Shown: positions 1 to 10,110, numbered from the stretch's first letter. The stretch is DNA of 64,000 nucleotides from JAEUQQ01 sp963697285 (GCA_963697285.1 CAVONI010000001.1:1-64000), one strand, 5' to 3'. A program made the numbers and translations. Notes: generated from the sequence alone by a model not told the origin.

Positions 1-294
1 GTGTCGCAGAGCCTGACGGAGTCGCCGCGATGAAGGAGACGGCGACGTCGACGTTGAGACGTCCTCTGGCTATTCCAGTTTAATTCCAGCAACCGAGGAT
101 TCTGTAGATTCGATGGCTTCGATAGCGCCGGAATGCCCAATTCAGGCCGGTTCTTGAAGTTCAGACCGTTCCGAATTCCACCCTCTCCGCCAAACAGACA
201 TCCAGCGAATTCGGCGTGCAGGACCGACTCGGGCGTTGGCGAGCAGGCTCTTCGGGCCGATCTTCGGAGCCGTCTGGCTCCTTACCCATATAGA

Positions 295-387
295 CGCACG
301 GCTGATCACGAGATCCTGCTCGACTTGGAGGGCCTGGACCCATGGCGCCTGCGCCCGCCATTCCGTGATGTAGTCGTGGGGAATCAC
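295..387 (-). pseudogene. Remnant of AbiEii-type nucleotidyltransferase toxin gene (N-terminus only)
   Basis: A GTG-started minus-strand stretch encodes about 31 residues beginning VIPHDYITEWRAQAPW and continuing QVEQDLVISRA. From memory this matches the conserved N-terminus of AbiEii/AbiGii-type nucleotidyltransferase toxins, where the next residues lead into the conserved GG-T nucleotidyltransferase motif. Here the frame runs on into unrelated sequence and no GG-T motif or catalytic aspartates follow, so only the first exon-like fragment survives. It lies just downstream, on the same strand, of a scrambled helicase remnant. I read it as debris of a former defence or mobile-element island. 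The assignment rests on motif recall, not on a search. Confidence 0.5.
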
Positions 388-549
388 GGGTCGGGCTCCA
401 CGCTCGCGTTGATGTCCAACTTCCAATCGTCGCTTCGCTCCGGCCTGCGCGTGCGTGCGCTGTGCCGACTCGGCGCTGCGGTCTGCAGCGGTGCTGACTC
501 TGATCCGCGCGGCGCATTGAGGCGCTGGACGGGCACCTCGCGCAGGCGC

Positions 550-785
550 TCGGTGGACCTGAACCAGCGTGTTCACCCTACGCTGGACGATCAGCCATGC
601 GGCGATCACCGTCTTGCCGAAGACCGTAGTCGGCGACGAGGTCGTCGACAACGCCCTGCTTGATGAGGCTCTGTATGAGGGCGACATCAATCAGACCTGT
701 CGTTCGCTGGCGGCCGCCGGCCACACGGCCGATTCGATTTCGCCGGAACACCGAGGAACGTCGAGAGTCGCTCGACCCATTGTTC
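550..785 (-). pseudogene. Scrambled superfamily II (DEAD/DEAH) helicase remnant
   Basis: Three minus-strand pieces resemble one conserved stretch of a DEAD/DEAH helicase (type found in primase-helicase conflict proteins). At 735-785 one frame reads EQWVERLSTFLGVPAKS; the neighbouring frame at 623-739 reads RIGRVAGGR then TGLIDVALIQSL and GVVDDLVADYG; at 550-621 a third reading gives FGKTVIAAWLI and VNTLVQVHR, the Walker A segment. In intact relatives the Walker A piece comes first. Here it follows the others, so the order is permuted, and there is also a frameshift near 737. No DECH box survives. The pieces are non-functional relics, probably left by rearrangement or by the junction of a collapsed tandem duplication. 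Confidence 0.55.
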
Positions 786-1033
786 CGGCGCACGGTCCAG
801 GGAGTCTCGACTAGGTCCGAGCGTGTCGACGAGGCGGCGTCTGCACGTGAGCGTCCTGTCCGGGGCTGTTCCCATCCCGTCGGATCGCGTCGGCGACCGG
901 AACGTGAATGCATGCGGGGGAGTCCCGTCGAGTCAACCCGATCGCCATGCGCCACTGCGACCAGGGTGTCGCGATAACGTCAGACGAGGGCGGATGCTGG
1001 TCAGGCTGGGTTGGCCTGCGGAAGGGGGCTGTG

Positions 1034-2122
1034 ATGACGAACCGTGAATGGCTTGAGCGACTGTGGGCCGACGGACAGATGCCGATTCGGCGTGCGCCGC
1101 TGTTCGGCCGGATGCCGCGGGGCGCGGTCACCGACTGGGGCCGTGTTGAAGGCATGCTCCTCGGGCTCGCCATCGGCGATGCCCTGGGCAACACGTCCGA
1201 GGGCCTGTCGCCGCGTCAGCGCACCGAGTTCGTGGGCGAGGTGCGCGACTACCGTCCGAACCGGTATCTGGACCACCGCGCGGTCGGCCTGCCATCCGAC
1301 GATTCCCAGATGGCGTTCTGGACGGTCGAGCACCTCCTCGAGCACGGACACCTCGAGCCGGGCAGACTGGCGGAGCAGTTCGCGCGGGAGCAGATCTTCG
1401 GCATCGGGTCGGCCGTGCGCAGCTTCCAGCACCAATTGGCTGAGGGCACGCCGTGGCCCGCTGCGGCTCCAGTGTCGGCCGGCAACGGCGCGTTGATGCG
1501 TATTGCGCCGATCCTCCTGCCGCACGTGCGCCAACCGTCGCCCGCGCTGTGGATCGATGCGGCGCTGTGTGCCCGCCTCACTCACTGCGACTCCTCGTCG
1601 GTCAGTGCGTGCGTGGCCTTCGTCGGGCTCCTGTGGGAGTTGCTGACCCGCGATGCGGTTCCCCCGTCGTCCTGGTGGCCCGAGGTGTTCGTGCCGGCCG
1701 TTCGGGAGTTGGAGACCGACGCGACCTACAGCCCACGGGGTGGACGCTTCACCGGGTGGGAGGGCACGCTGTCGGCGTTCCTCGACCACGTGATCCCGGA
1801 CGCGGTGGCAGGCGACCTCACCACGCTCGACGCCTGCAACGGTTGGTATTCCGGTGCCTTCCTGCTCGAGACGGTGCCGTGTGTCCTCTACATTCTCATG
1901 CGGTACGGGCACGACCCAGAGGAAGCCATCGTGCGGGCGGTCAACGACACACGCGACAACGATACCGTTGCCGCGATCGTCGGCGCCGCTGTCGGCGCCC
2001 TGCACGGTGCAGACGCGCTGCCGCGTCGCTGGCGCAACGGGCTGCTTGGCCGCACACGATTCGATGACGATGGGCACGTGTTCGAGTTGATCGAGGAGGC
2101 GCGGCGGGTGTTCTGGTCGTAG
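1034..2122 (+). CDS. ADP-ribosylglycohydrolase family protein
   Basis: This 362-residue protein belongs to the ADP-ribosylglycohydrolase (DraG/ARH) family, Mg-dependent hydrolases that remove ADP-ribose from proteins or nucleic acids. The family signatures are visible: GLAIGDALG at residues 44-52, the metal-ligand motif SDDSQM at 88-93, and a C-terminal metal motif RDNDT followed by AAIVGAAVGA around 304-322 (the usual G-G-D-T-D becomes T-R-D-N-D). The ATG at 1034 is chosen because it follows GAAGGGGG at a good distance and precedes the conserved domain by only about 38 residues; the frame is open upstream but unsupported. The gene stands alone, beside defence-type gene debris. Substrate is unknown. 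Confidence 0.85.
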   Translation: MTNREWLERLWADGQMPIRRAPLFGRMPRGAVTDWGRVEGMLLGLAIGDALGNTSEGLSPRQRTEFVGEVRDYRPNRYLDHRAVGLPSDDSQMAFWTVEHLLEHGHLEPGRLAEQFAREQIFGIGSAVRSFQHQLAEGTPWPAAAPVSAGNGALMRIAPILLPHVRQPSPALWIDAALCARLTHCDSSSVSACVAFVGLLWELLTRDAVPPSSWWPEVFVPAVRELETDATYSPRGGRFTGWEGTLSAFLDHVIPDAVAGDLTTLDACNGWYSGAFLLETVPCVLYILMRYGHDPEEAIVRAVNDTRDNDTVAAIVGAAVGALHGADALPRRWRNGLLGRTRFDDDGHVFELIEEARRVFWS

Positions 2123-2410
2123 CGGGGGAGTCGCGGACGTCGTGCGGTGCTCTTTCGATGTTGGCGAGGCTGTGCGCCGTCCAGGGAACCATCACGGCCT
2201 GCTCCAGCACCGACACCGGCATCCCCGGTCAAGCACAACGCCGCGCTTTGATCGACCCGCGGAGATTGGCGCATCCAAACGGCGCGCGCCCCGCCGCGAG
2301 GCCGTGTCCCGGCATCCCCGGCAGCTGAGCCCGGCTATGATTCGGACTCTCTCGCGGAGACGGTGGCGGCGATCTCGACGCGTCGGGCGCCCGCGGAACA
2401 AGGGGCTGCG

Positions 2411-2773
2411 ATGGATCCTGACTATCCCTTCTACAACGGCCAGCCCGTGCAGTTCACCGGCGCGCAGTGGGCGTTCGTCATGCTGACGGTGGTCCTCGGC
2501 TTTGCGTCGCTGGTGTGGCCGGCGCTCGCAGCCCTGGGCGGATCCGGCGAATTCGTGGGCGCGGTGCTGCTCTCGGCCTTCCCGCTCCTGGGTCTCGCGC
2601 GGGTAGCCCACCGGCATTGGACGGCCCTGTTCAGGCGTGTCGGCAGGGGCGGAGGTCGGCCAGTGACCGAACGCGACCGCAGGGCGTCCAGCGAGGCGCC
2701 GCAGACAGCAAGAGCCGCGTGCAGGAATCTCACGTCGACGCGTTGGCACGCTGCGAGATCTGCGGTTCGCTGA
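2411..2773 (+). pseudogene. Truncated CPBP-type membrane protease N-terminus (probable remnant)
   Basis: The frame opens at an ATG preceded by AAGGGG and encodes MDPDYPFYNGQPV, a hydrophobic helix (WAFVMLTVVLGFASLVWPAL), a second hydrophobic stretch (AVLLSAFPLLGLA) and HWTALFRRVG. This resembles, from memory, the N-terminal leader of CPBP-family intramembrane proteases, in which several more membrane helices with the catalytic E-E-x-x-x-R and H motifs should follow. After about residue 78 the sequence becomes polar, arginine-rich and unlike any membrane segment, so the catalytic part is absent. It could still be expressed as a small two-helix membrane protein of about 120 residues. The flanking 2123-2410 and 2774-2950 contain nothing else I can support. 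Confidence 0.4.
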
Positions 2774-2961
2774 GCCAGTGCGATTGAGCTCCGCGTCCGC
2801 GGTGACGTTCGGCGGAAACTGAGGATGCCCTTGGGAATTCTGCCCGCGGAGCGGCCCCAGACCGGTGTGCCTGAATCCTTTTGGGGTCGGCGCACTCTAT
2901 CCATGCTAGTTGCCGCGGTGGTGCCCATGAGGGGCGTCCCAACCCGGCCCAGGAGGATTCC

Positions 2962-3180
2962 ATGGGTACTTTCTTCTCCCGTAACGAGCACCCGGTCGAG
3001 CGCGCCGTGCGGGTCCTGCTCGGCCTCGGGTTGATCGGATTCGCGCTTGCGGGGCCGCTGGCACCGTGGGGCTACATCGGGATCGTGCCGCTGCTGACCG
3101 GCCTCACCGGGAACTGCCCGGTCTACTCGGTTCTTGGAATCTCCACGTGCCCGACCCGGACGCCCTCGAGCGGCCGCTGA
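2962..3180 (+). CDS. YgaP-like (DUF2892) small inner-membrane protein
   Basis: The 72-residue product has the layout of the YgaP-like transmembrane (DUF2892) family: a short N-terminal motif with NEHPVERAVRVLLG, two membrane helices (LLGLGLIGFALAGPLA and YIGIVPLLTGLTG) and the terminal signature GNCPVYSVLGISTC. Start choice is clear: AGGAGG at 2951-2956 lies six bases before the ATG. In relatives the domain is often found next to rhodanese domains or thiol-redox genes, but no rhodanese is present here. Its 3' end overlaps the start of the sigma-factor gene by 34 bases, so the two are probably co-transcribed and translationally coupled. The function is unknown. Confidence 0.8.
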   Translation: MGTFFSRNEHPVERAVRVLLGLGLIGFALAGPLAPWGYIGIVPLLTGLTGNCPVYSVLGISTCPTRTPSSGR

Positions 3181-3743
3181 CGGACGTCGGGCTCATCGCC
3201 CGCTCTGCGGCCGGGAACCGGGAGGCGTTCGACGAGATCGTCCGACGCCACCAGGTTCGGGTCTTCCGCCTGGCGCGCGCGCTGACCGCTGACCTCGGCG
3301 ACGCGGAGGACGTGCTCCAGCAGACCTTCCTGTCGGCGTGGCAGGCGGCGCCCCGCTTCCGTGGCGACGCGAGCGTCAGCACGTGGCTGCTGACCATCGC
3401 CAGGAACGCAGCGTACCAACTCCGGGGGCAACGCAGCCGCCTTCGGTTGGATGACACGCCCCTCGAGGACCTGGGGATGCGTGCGGGGTGGGGCGCGCCA
3501 AATCCGGAAGCGTTGGCGGTTCGTGCACAACAACGGGAGATGCTCGATGCGGCCTTCGCACGCCTGGCCCCCGACGATCGGCAGGTGCTGACGCTGCGCG
3601 ACATCGAGGGGCTGAGCGGAGAGGATACCGCCGAGGTCATGGGGGTCGCGCTCGCGGCCATGAAGAGCCGTCTGCACCGTGCGCGTCTGCGGCTCGCCGC
3701 CGAGTTGCGGCAGGAGGAGCCTCGTGCTCGACAAGGAACGTAA
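3147..3743 (+). CDS. ECF-type RNA polymerase sigma factor
   Basis: About 198 residues with the two ECF sigma domains. Region 2 is visible at residues 25-85 (FDEIVRRHQVRVFRLARAL, DAEDVLQQTFLSAW, STWLLTIARNAAY) and region 4 at about 140-188 (LAPDDRQVLTLRDIEGLS, VALAAMKSRLHRARLRL). No extra C-terminal domain is present. The GTG at 3147 is chosen because it places a normal short leader before region 2; it lies inside the 3' end of the YgaP-like gene and has only a weak ribosome site, which suggests translational coupling. The anti-sigma gene starts within its last codons, the usual arrangement of a sigma/anti-sigma pair. Target promoters cannot be inferred from this window. Confidence 0.9.
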   Translation: MPDPDALERPLTDVGLIARSAAGNREAFDEIVRRHQVRVFRLARALTADLGDAEDVLQQTFLSAWQAAPRFRGDASVSTWLLTIARNAAYQLRGQRSRLRLDDTPLEDLGMRAGWGAPNPEALAVRAQQREMLDAAFARLAPDDRQVLTLRDIEGLSGEDTAEVMGVALAAMKSRLHRARLRLAAELRQEEPRARQGT

Positions 3744-3981
3744 CGTCGCGGGCGTGTGGTGCTCCGAAGTCCTCGAGCAGTTGAGCGAGTTGGTCGACGG
3801 CGACCTCCCGCCGGAGGTTGAGGCAACGCTGCGGGCCCACGTCGCGGGGTGCGATGTGTGCGAACGGTTCGGCGGCGCGTTCGCGTCGCTCGTCACGTCG
3901 ATCCGACGGCAGTCCACCGACGACATCGATCCCGCCGTGGCGGGGCGCCTGCGGACCCGCCTGCAGCGAGACGCCAAATGA
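3724..3981 (+). CDS. Zinc-finger anti-sigma factor
   Basis: An 85-residue soluble protein with the zf-HC2 anti-sigma signature: His39, Cys43 and Cys46 form the H-x3-C-x2-C motif (HVAGCDVC), preceded by WCSEVLEQLSELVDGDL, the helix that contacts the sigma factor. There is no membrane segment, so it should act in the cytoplasm, possibly as a redox- or zinc-sensing antagonist. The GTG start follows AGGAGGAGC and overlaps the last 20 bases of the sigma gene, consistent with a stoichiometric pair. A longer in-frame start at 3679 exists but lies deep inside the sigma gene and lacks a better ribosome site. Confidence 0.8.
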   Translation: MLDKERNVAGVWCSEVLEQLSELVDGDLPPEVEATLRAHVAGCDVCERFGGAFASLVTSIRRQSTDDIDPAVAGRLRTRLQRDAK

Positions 3982-4079
3982 CAGAGGGCGGTCAGCCCTT
4001 CGCGTCACCGGGCGCGAGGACGCGCGAGCTCCGGCCGAAGCGCTCCTGAGTACCCACGATGTGACATGATTGCCCCCCG

Positions 4080-5600
<1,521 letters not shown>

Positions 5601-5604
<4 letters not shown>

Positions 5605-6999
5605 ACCGCATCCTCATCCTCGACGACGACAAGGCGGTCCTGAACTGCTTCGAGACGCTGCTGGCGCAGACCGGGCGCTACGAGACCCAGGTGCTGGCCG
5701 ACAGCACCCAGGCGGCCGACCGGATCGCCACCGGCCGGTTCGACCTGTTGCTGCTCGACATGGACATGCCCGTGGTGACCGGTGGCGAGGTGCTTCGCCA
5801 CGTCCGGCTCCACCACCCCGAGGTGGCGGTGGTGGTGATCACCGGCGTGGGCGACGTGGAGCTCGCCGTCGAGTCGATGAAGCTCGGCGCCTTCGACTAC
5901 CTCTGCAAGCCGGTGAACAGCGAGCGACTGGTGACCTGCCTCGACCGCGCCCTGGAGGGCTCGCGCCGCCGCGGGGAGCTGCACCAGCTCCAGGCAGACG
6001 GGACGGCGGGCCCGCGTTTCCGGGAGGTCTTCAAGGACTTCGTCACCCAGGACAAGGCGCTCATGCGCACGCTGGGCGACGTGGAGCGGATCGCCCTCAG
6101 TAACAACAGCGTGCTGATCCGGGGCGAGAGCGGCACCGGGAAGGAGTTGGTGGCGCGGGCCGTCCACCAGCTCGGGACCCGGGCTGGCAAGCCCTTCATC
6201 CCGGTCAACGCCGCCGCCTTCGCCTCGTCGCTGTTCGAGGCGCAGTTCTTCGGCCACGAGCGCGGGGCCTTCACCGGCGCCGACGCGGCCCGGCCCGGCA
6301 TCTTCGAGGAGGCCGACGGCGGGACCCTGTTCCTGGACGAGATTGGCGACGTCGAGCTCTCGGTGCAGGGCAAGCTGCTGCGGGCGCTGCAGAGCGGTGA
6401 GTACCTACCGGCTCGGCTCGACCCGGAAGCGCGACGCCGACGTGCGCCTCATCTGCGCCACGAACAAGGACCTGGAGCGCGAGATCGAGGCCGGGAGGTT
6501 CAGGGCCGACCTCTACTACCGCGTCTCCATCTCGACCATCGTCGTGCCGCCGCTGCGAGAGCGACGCGGCGATGTCGAGCTCCTCGCGTACTTCTTCCTC
6601 GATCGCTACTGCCGCCAGAACGGCAAGACCATCCAATCCATCTCCGCGCCGGTGATGGAGGTGCTGGAGGCCTACGACTTCCCGGGCAACCTGCGCGAGC
6701 TCGAGAACGTGATCGCCGGCGCGGTGGTCCTCGAGCCCGGTCCGGTCCTGGGCCTGTCGTCGCTCCCCGCCCACCTCTGCGCGGCCGCTCGCACCGATGC
6801 GCGGGTGCCGCGGGACGTGCGCAAGACCCTGGCCGACCTCGAGGACGAGCACATCCGCGCGGTGATGAGCTACACCAGCGGCAACCGCAGCGCCGCCGCC
6901 CGTATCCTGGGCATCTCGCGCGTCGGGCTCCTCGCCAAGCTGAAGCGCCTGGGGATCGGGGCCGAGCCGACGACGTCCCAGCGCGCACCCGGCGTGTAG
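5601..6999 (+). CDS. NtrC-family sigma-54 activator, response regulator (one frameshift)
   Basis: The order is receiver (ILDDDKAV, phospho-acceptor in LLLLDMDMP near residue 53), AAA+ domain (Walker A GESGTGKE near 174-181, GAFTGA near 223-228, FLDEIGD), and a C-terminal Fis-type helix-turn-helix (SYTSGNRSAAARILGISRVG). GAFTGA is the sigma-54 contact loop, so this is a genuine enhancer-binding activator. An extra base around 6401-6410 breaks the frame after LRALQSGEY; the protein resumes in the next frame at YRLGSTRKRDADVRLICATN. It is translationally coupled to the kinase. A sigma-54-type promoter lies 220 bases downstream, before the HybA/HybB-like operon, which is its likely target. Confidence 0.8.
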
Positions 7000-7095
7000 A
7001 TCCCCAGCCCAGCCGCGCGGCTGACCCACCCGCACAACAGTCACGTGCGCACGCGCCCACGCGCCCGAGCCCGGCCGCGACAATCTCCACCCCTC

Positions 7096-7108
7096 GAGTC
7101 AGTGACTC
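7096..7108. promoter_or_regulatory. Possible activator-binding inverted repeat upstream of sigma-54 promoter
   Basis: GAGTC-AGT-GACTC is a perfect inverted repeat centred about 118 bp upstream of the -24 element at 7220. TTAACACC also occurs twice nearby (7131-7138 and 7150-7157, 19 bases apart). Position fits an enhancer for the NtrC-type protein encoded just upstream. The role is inferred from location only. Confidence 0.4.
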
Positions 7109-7218
7109 ACATCAAGGGGTGACAAGGCCGTTAACACCTGCCAACGAACTTAACACCCGCCTCGCTTCTCCGTGCCCTTGTTTCCTCGACATTCGGGCAA
7201 TTCACGACGCTCCGCGCG

Positions 7219-7234
7219 CGGCCCGCGCCTTGCT
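7219..7234 (+). promoter_or_regulatory. Sigma-54-type promoter for the HybA/HybB-like operon
   Basis: CGGCCCGCGCCTTGCT contains the required GG-N10-GC spacing and the TTGCT half of the consensus TGGCACG-N4-TTGCW. It lies 43 bases before the first gene of the operon and follows a gene for a sigma-54 activator, so both sequence and context support it. The -24 half matches less well than the three dsr promoters in this window. Confidence 0.6.
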
Positions 7235-7276
7235 CAACCTTAGAGCGGTTGTAATCCGCAGGAAGCGAGGCCCTCA

Positions 7277-7543
7277 ATGTTCGTCAGTCAGATCCGGTTC
7301 ACGCCAGCGCTCTCCCGCACGGCGCCGCCCTCCTGGGCAGTCCTGTCAGTGAAGTGCTGCGTCGTGGGTATCCTGGCCCTTCCCCTGGCCGTGCCGCTGC
7401 TGCTGGGAGCTAGCACCGCGCTGGCCCCGGTGGCCGACTCCTTCCGTCGTGCCACCTTCTTCACCGCCGCGGGTGTGTGGGTGACCATGTTCGTCCTGGC
7501 CCAGTACCTCATCACCGTCTATCCGCCGGTCCCGAGGCGCTGA
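7277..7543 (+). CDS. Small two-helix membrane protein of HybAB-like operon
   Basis: An 88-residue protein I do not recognise as a named family. It has two hydrophobic stretches (CCVVGILALPLAVPLLLGAST and FFTAAGVWVTMFVLAQYLITVY), so it should be an inner-membrane protein with a short exposed loop containing DSFRR. GGAAG at 7260 lies upstream of the ATG. Its stop overlaps the next gene's start by one base (TGATG), so it is the first gene of a tight three-gene operon with HybA-like and HybB-like subunits. It may be a small structural subunit of that membrane complex, comparable in position to small subunits of NrfD-type complexes; that role is an inference. Confidence 0.7.
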   Translation: MFVSQIRFTPALSRTAPPSWAVLSVKCCVVGILALPLAVPLLLGASTALAPVADSFRRATFFTAAGVWVTMFVLAQYLITVYPPVPRR

Positions 7544-8490
7544 TGGCTCTCCGGTTCTCGCGCCGCGCCTGGTTCGGGGTGGCCGCGGCGGCGACCTGCG
7601 CCGCCGCGATCCCCCGGAACGCGTCGGCCCGCGCCCGCGTCGTGGTTGAGCCCGAGGCGGTGGGGCTGCTCTACGACTCCACACGCTGCGTCGGCTGCGG
7701 CGGCTGCGTGGCCGCGTGCAAGGAGTCGAACGACCTGCCGTGGGACGGCGAGCCCAGGGAGCTCGACTGCACCACGAACAACGTGGTGAAGGCGCGCCAC
7801 CTGCGGCAGCCCTCCGCCGCCGGGGCCACTACCGCCTTCGTGAAGCGCCAGTGCATGCACTGCGTCGATCCCTCGTGCGTCTCGGCGTGCATGCTGGGCG
7901 CGCTCCACAAGCAGGGGCACAGCAAGCGCGTGGCCGAACCCCAGGGCACCGGCATCGTCGTCTGGGACGCGGAACTCTGCCTGGGCTGCCGCTACTGCCA
8001 GATCGCCTGCGCCTTCTCCATCCCCAAGTTTCAATGGCATGCGGCCAATCCGCGAATCGTGAAGTGCGAGCTCTGCCGGCACCGCGCCGATCCTGCCCAG
8101 GACGGCCCCCGGGCCGTCGCCAACCCCGCCTGCGCCGAGGTCTGCCCGGCCGAGGCGGTGATGTTCGGCCGGCGCGCCGACCTGCTGGCCGAGGCCTGGC
8201 GGCGCATCTCTGCCGAGCCGGGCCGGTACGCGTCCCGGGTCTATGGCGAGAGCGACGGCGGCGGCACCCAGGTGCTGTACCTGGCGGCCGCGGGCGTCTC
8301 CTTCCAGGACCTCGGCCTGCCCGAGCTGCCCAGCCAGTCGCCGGCCAGCCTCTCGGAGACGGTCTCCCACGCGCCCTACCTGCACGGCCTCACCCCCATC
8401 GCCCTCTACGCCGCCGCCGCCGCGATCGTCCGGCGGAACCGCAAGCGCGCCGACGAGGAGCCCGCCCACCGTGGCGAGGAGCCGAAATGA
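7543..8490 (+). CDS. HybA-like periplasmic four-cluster iron-sulfur protein
   Basis: A 315-residue protein with a Tat-type signal (FSRRAWFGVAAAATC), then ferredoxin-like cysteine motifs: CVGCGGCVAACKE, CMHCVDPSCVSACML, CLGCRYCQIACAF, and CELC paired with CAEVCPAEA. The spacing matches the HybA/DsrO/PsrB group, which carries electrons between a periplasmic enzyme and an NrfD-type quinone-reacting partner. A hydrophobic C-terminal segment (GLTPIALYAAAAAIV) followed by basic residues would anchor it in the membrane, as in HybA. It overlaps its HybB-like partner by four bases (ATGA). No hydrogenase or molybdoenzyme subunit is nearby, so the electron donor is unknown. Confidence 0.85.
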   Translation: MALRFSRRAWFGVAAAATCAAAIPRNASARARVVVEPEAVGLLYDSTRCVGCGGCVAACKESNDLPWDGEPRELDCTTNNVVKARHLRQPSAAGATTAFVKRQCMHCVDPSCVSACMLGALHKQGHSKRVAEPQGTGIVVWDAELCLGCRYCQIACAFSIPKFQWHAANPRIVKCELCRHRADPAQDGPRAVANPACAEVCPAEAVMFGRRADLLAEAWRRISAEPGRYASRVYGESDGGGTQVLYLAAAGVSFQDLGLPELPSQSPASLSETVSHAPYLHGLTPIALYAAAAAIVRRNRKRADEEPAHRGEEPK

Positions 8491-9740
8491 GCCTGCACCC
8501 CCACCCCCGGCCGATTGGCGGCCATCTGCTCGACCGCGGCATGATCACGCTGCTCGCGCTCTTCGGGATCGCCGAGGGCGTCATCATCTGGCGGTTCCTG
8601 GCCGGCATCGGCGCGGTCAGCAACATGAACGACGGGTACGCCTGGGGCATCTGGGAACCCGTCAACGTGGTGGTGTTCACCGGGATCGGCGCGGGCGCGT
8701 ACTCCGTCGGGCTGCTCTGCTACCTCCTCAACCGCGGCCAGTACCACCCGCTGGTGCGGCCCTCGGTGCTGGTGGGCGCCATCGCCTACTCGCTGGGCGG
8801 CGCCTCCATCATCGTGGCACTGGGCCGGCCCTGGAACATGTACTGGCTGGCCATGCCGCCCATGTGGAACCTGTCGTCGGTCTTGCTGGAGGTGGCGGTC
8901 TGCGTGATCGCCTATGTGGGCGTGCTCTGGCTCGAGATGCTCCCGGCGGCGCTGGACCGGGCCTCCACCAGCCGCCACCAGCGCTGGTCGGCCATCGGTC
9001 GGCGCTGGGGGCCGCGGCTGGCCCTCGCCATGCCCTGGGTCATCGCGCTGGCCATGCTCCTGCCCACGATGCACCAGAGCTCGCTGGGCGGGCTGATGAT
9101 CGTGGCCGGCCCCAAGCTCCACCCGCTCTGGCACACGACGATGCTGCCGCTGCTGGCGCTGGTCTCCTGCCTGTCCATGGGCCTGGGCACGGTGGTGGTC
9201 CTCACCGCCCTGATGAAGCAGTCCTGGAACGCGCGGCACGACCACGAGCTGCTGGTGGACATGTGCCGGGTGAACGGCGGCCTGCTGGTTCTCTTCGTGG
9301 GGCTGCGCTTCGCCGACCTGCTGGCCGCCGGGAAGCTGGAACTCCTGGCCGTGCCCGACTTCTTCCTCATCGTCTTCGTGCTGGAGACGGCGCTCTTCCT
9401 CATCCCCGCCTTCGTCTTCCTGAGCGAGCGGGTCGAGAACGCCCGCGCCCGGTTCGTGGCCGCGCTATCGGCGGTGGCGGCGGGCGCGCTCTGGCGGGTG
9501 GACGCCTTCCTCACCTGCTACAACGGCGGCGAGTCCTTCCAGTACTGGCCGTCGTGGGGCGAGATCGCGGTCACCGTGGGCATGGCGGCCATCGGCGTGG
9601 CCGTCTTCATCGCCATCACGCGGCTGCTGCCGGTGGTGGTGGTGCACGACACGCCCGTGCCGGCGTCCATCGCCGCGTTCGTGCTCTCGGCCAAGCCGGG
9701 AGACGACCCGGCGAGGCCCGGCGCGCTGGCAACCCCTTGA
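8487..9740 (+). CDS. HybB/NrfD-family integral membrane quinone-reacting subunit
   Basis: The 417-residue product is an NrfD/PsrC/HybB-type membrane protein with about ten hydrophobic helices. Typical features are WGIWEPVNVVVFTGIGAGAYS near the start, ALGRPWNMYW, MHQSSLGGLMI and the C-terminal pairs of helices ending near ITRLLPVVVV. This family exchanges electrons between quinone and an associated Fe-S subunit, here the HybA-like protein encoded immediately upstream with a four-base overlap. It should be the last gene of a sigma-54-driven operon, since the next 700 bases contain only a decayed permease gene on the other strand. The enzyme served by this module is not in the window. Confidence 0.87.
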   Translation: MSLHPHPRPIGGHLLDRGMITLLALFGIAEGVIIWRFLAGIGAVSNMNDGYAWGIWEPVNVVVFTGIGAGAYSVGLLCYLLNRGQYHPLVRPSVLVGAIAYSLGGASIIVALGRPWNMYWLAMPPMWNLSSVLLEVAVCVIAYVGVLWLEMLPAALDRASTSRHQRWSAIGRRWGPRLALAMPWVIALAMLLPTMHQSSLGGLMIVAGPKLHPLWHTTMLPLLALVSCLSMGLGTVVVLTALMKQSWNARHDHELLVDMCRVNGGLLVLFVGLRFADLLAAGKLELLAVPDFFLIVFVLETALFLIPAFVFLSERVENARARFVAALSAVAAGALWRVDAFLTCYNGGESFQYWPSWGEIAVTVGMAAIGVAVFIAITRLLPVVVVHDTPVPASIAAFVLSAKPGDDPARPGALATP

Positions 9741-9772
9741 CGGGCGCAAGAGCCTGCAGCGTCGGCAGGGAC

Positions 9773-10110
9773 TTCGCCCTGGGGCCTCCGCAGTGCGAGT
9801 GTCGGCTCCACGCGCAGCGCGCGGCGCGTCGGAACGACGCACGCGAGGAGGCAGACACCCAGCATGAGGATGGCGTAGGCGACGAGCATCGCCAGGTCGC
9901 TGAGCGTGAAGACGCCGGTCACCAGATCGACGAAGCCTTCATCGACGACGGCGACGTTGACACCAGGGGCCGTGTCGGCAGCCGTGAAGGCGCGGCCGGC
10001 CGCGATTTGCGCACCCAGCGCGTCGACGCCGTAGCGCCGCAGTCCGGCCCTGGTGACGACGGACAGGCACACCGCGCTGAGGGGCAGCGCCTGCAGGCGC
10101 TCGAGCACTG
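9773..10110 (-). pseudogene. Decayed MacB/ADOP-type ABC permease remnant
   Basis: On the minus strand a frame reads LERLQALPLSAV, then IAAGRAFTAADTAPGVNVAVVDEGFV and, directly fused, LVAYAILMLGVCLLACVVPTRRALRVEPTLALR. The first part resembles the periplasmic domain and the last the final helix and conserved C-terminus (P-x-R-R-A-x-R-V-x-P-x-x-A-L-R) of MacB/FtsX-like permeases, especially the duplicated ADOP type common in Acidobacteria. The intervening domain is missing, so this is an internally deleted fragment. It lacks start context and the nucleotide-binding partner. The rest of 9741-10370 shows nothing else convincing. Confidence 0.6.

Noticed and set aside
133..955. Several overlapping open frames of 60-180 codons on both strands
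   Set aside because: None has ribosome-site or family support as a whole; only short internal pieces resemble known proteins, and those are in broken frames, so they are listed as remnants.
7543..9740. Calling the HybA/HybB-like module part of a hydrogenase operon
   Set aside because: No hydrogenase large or small subunit or maturation gene is found within reach on either side.
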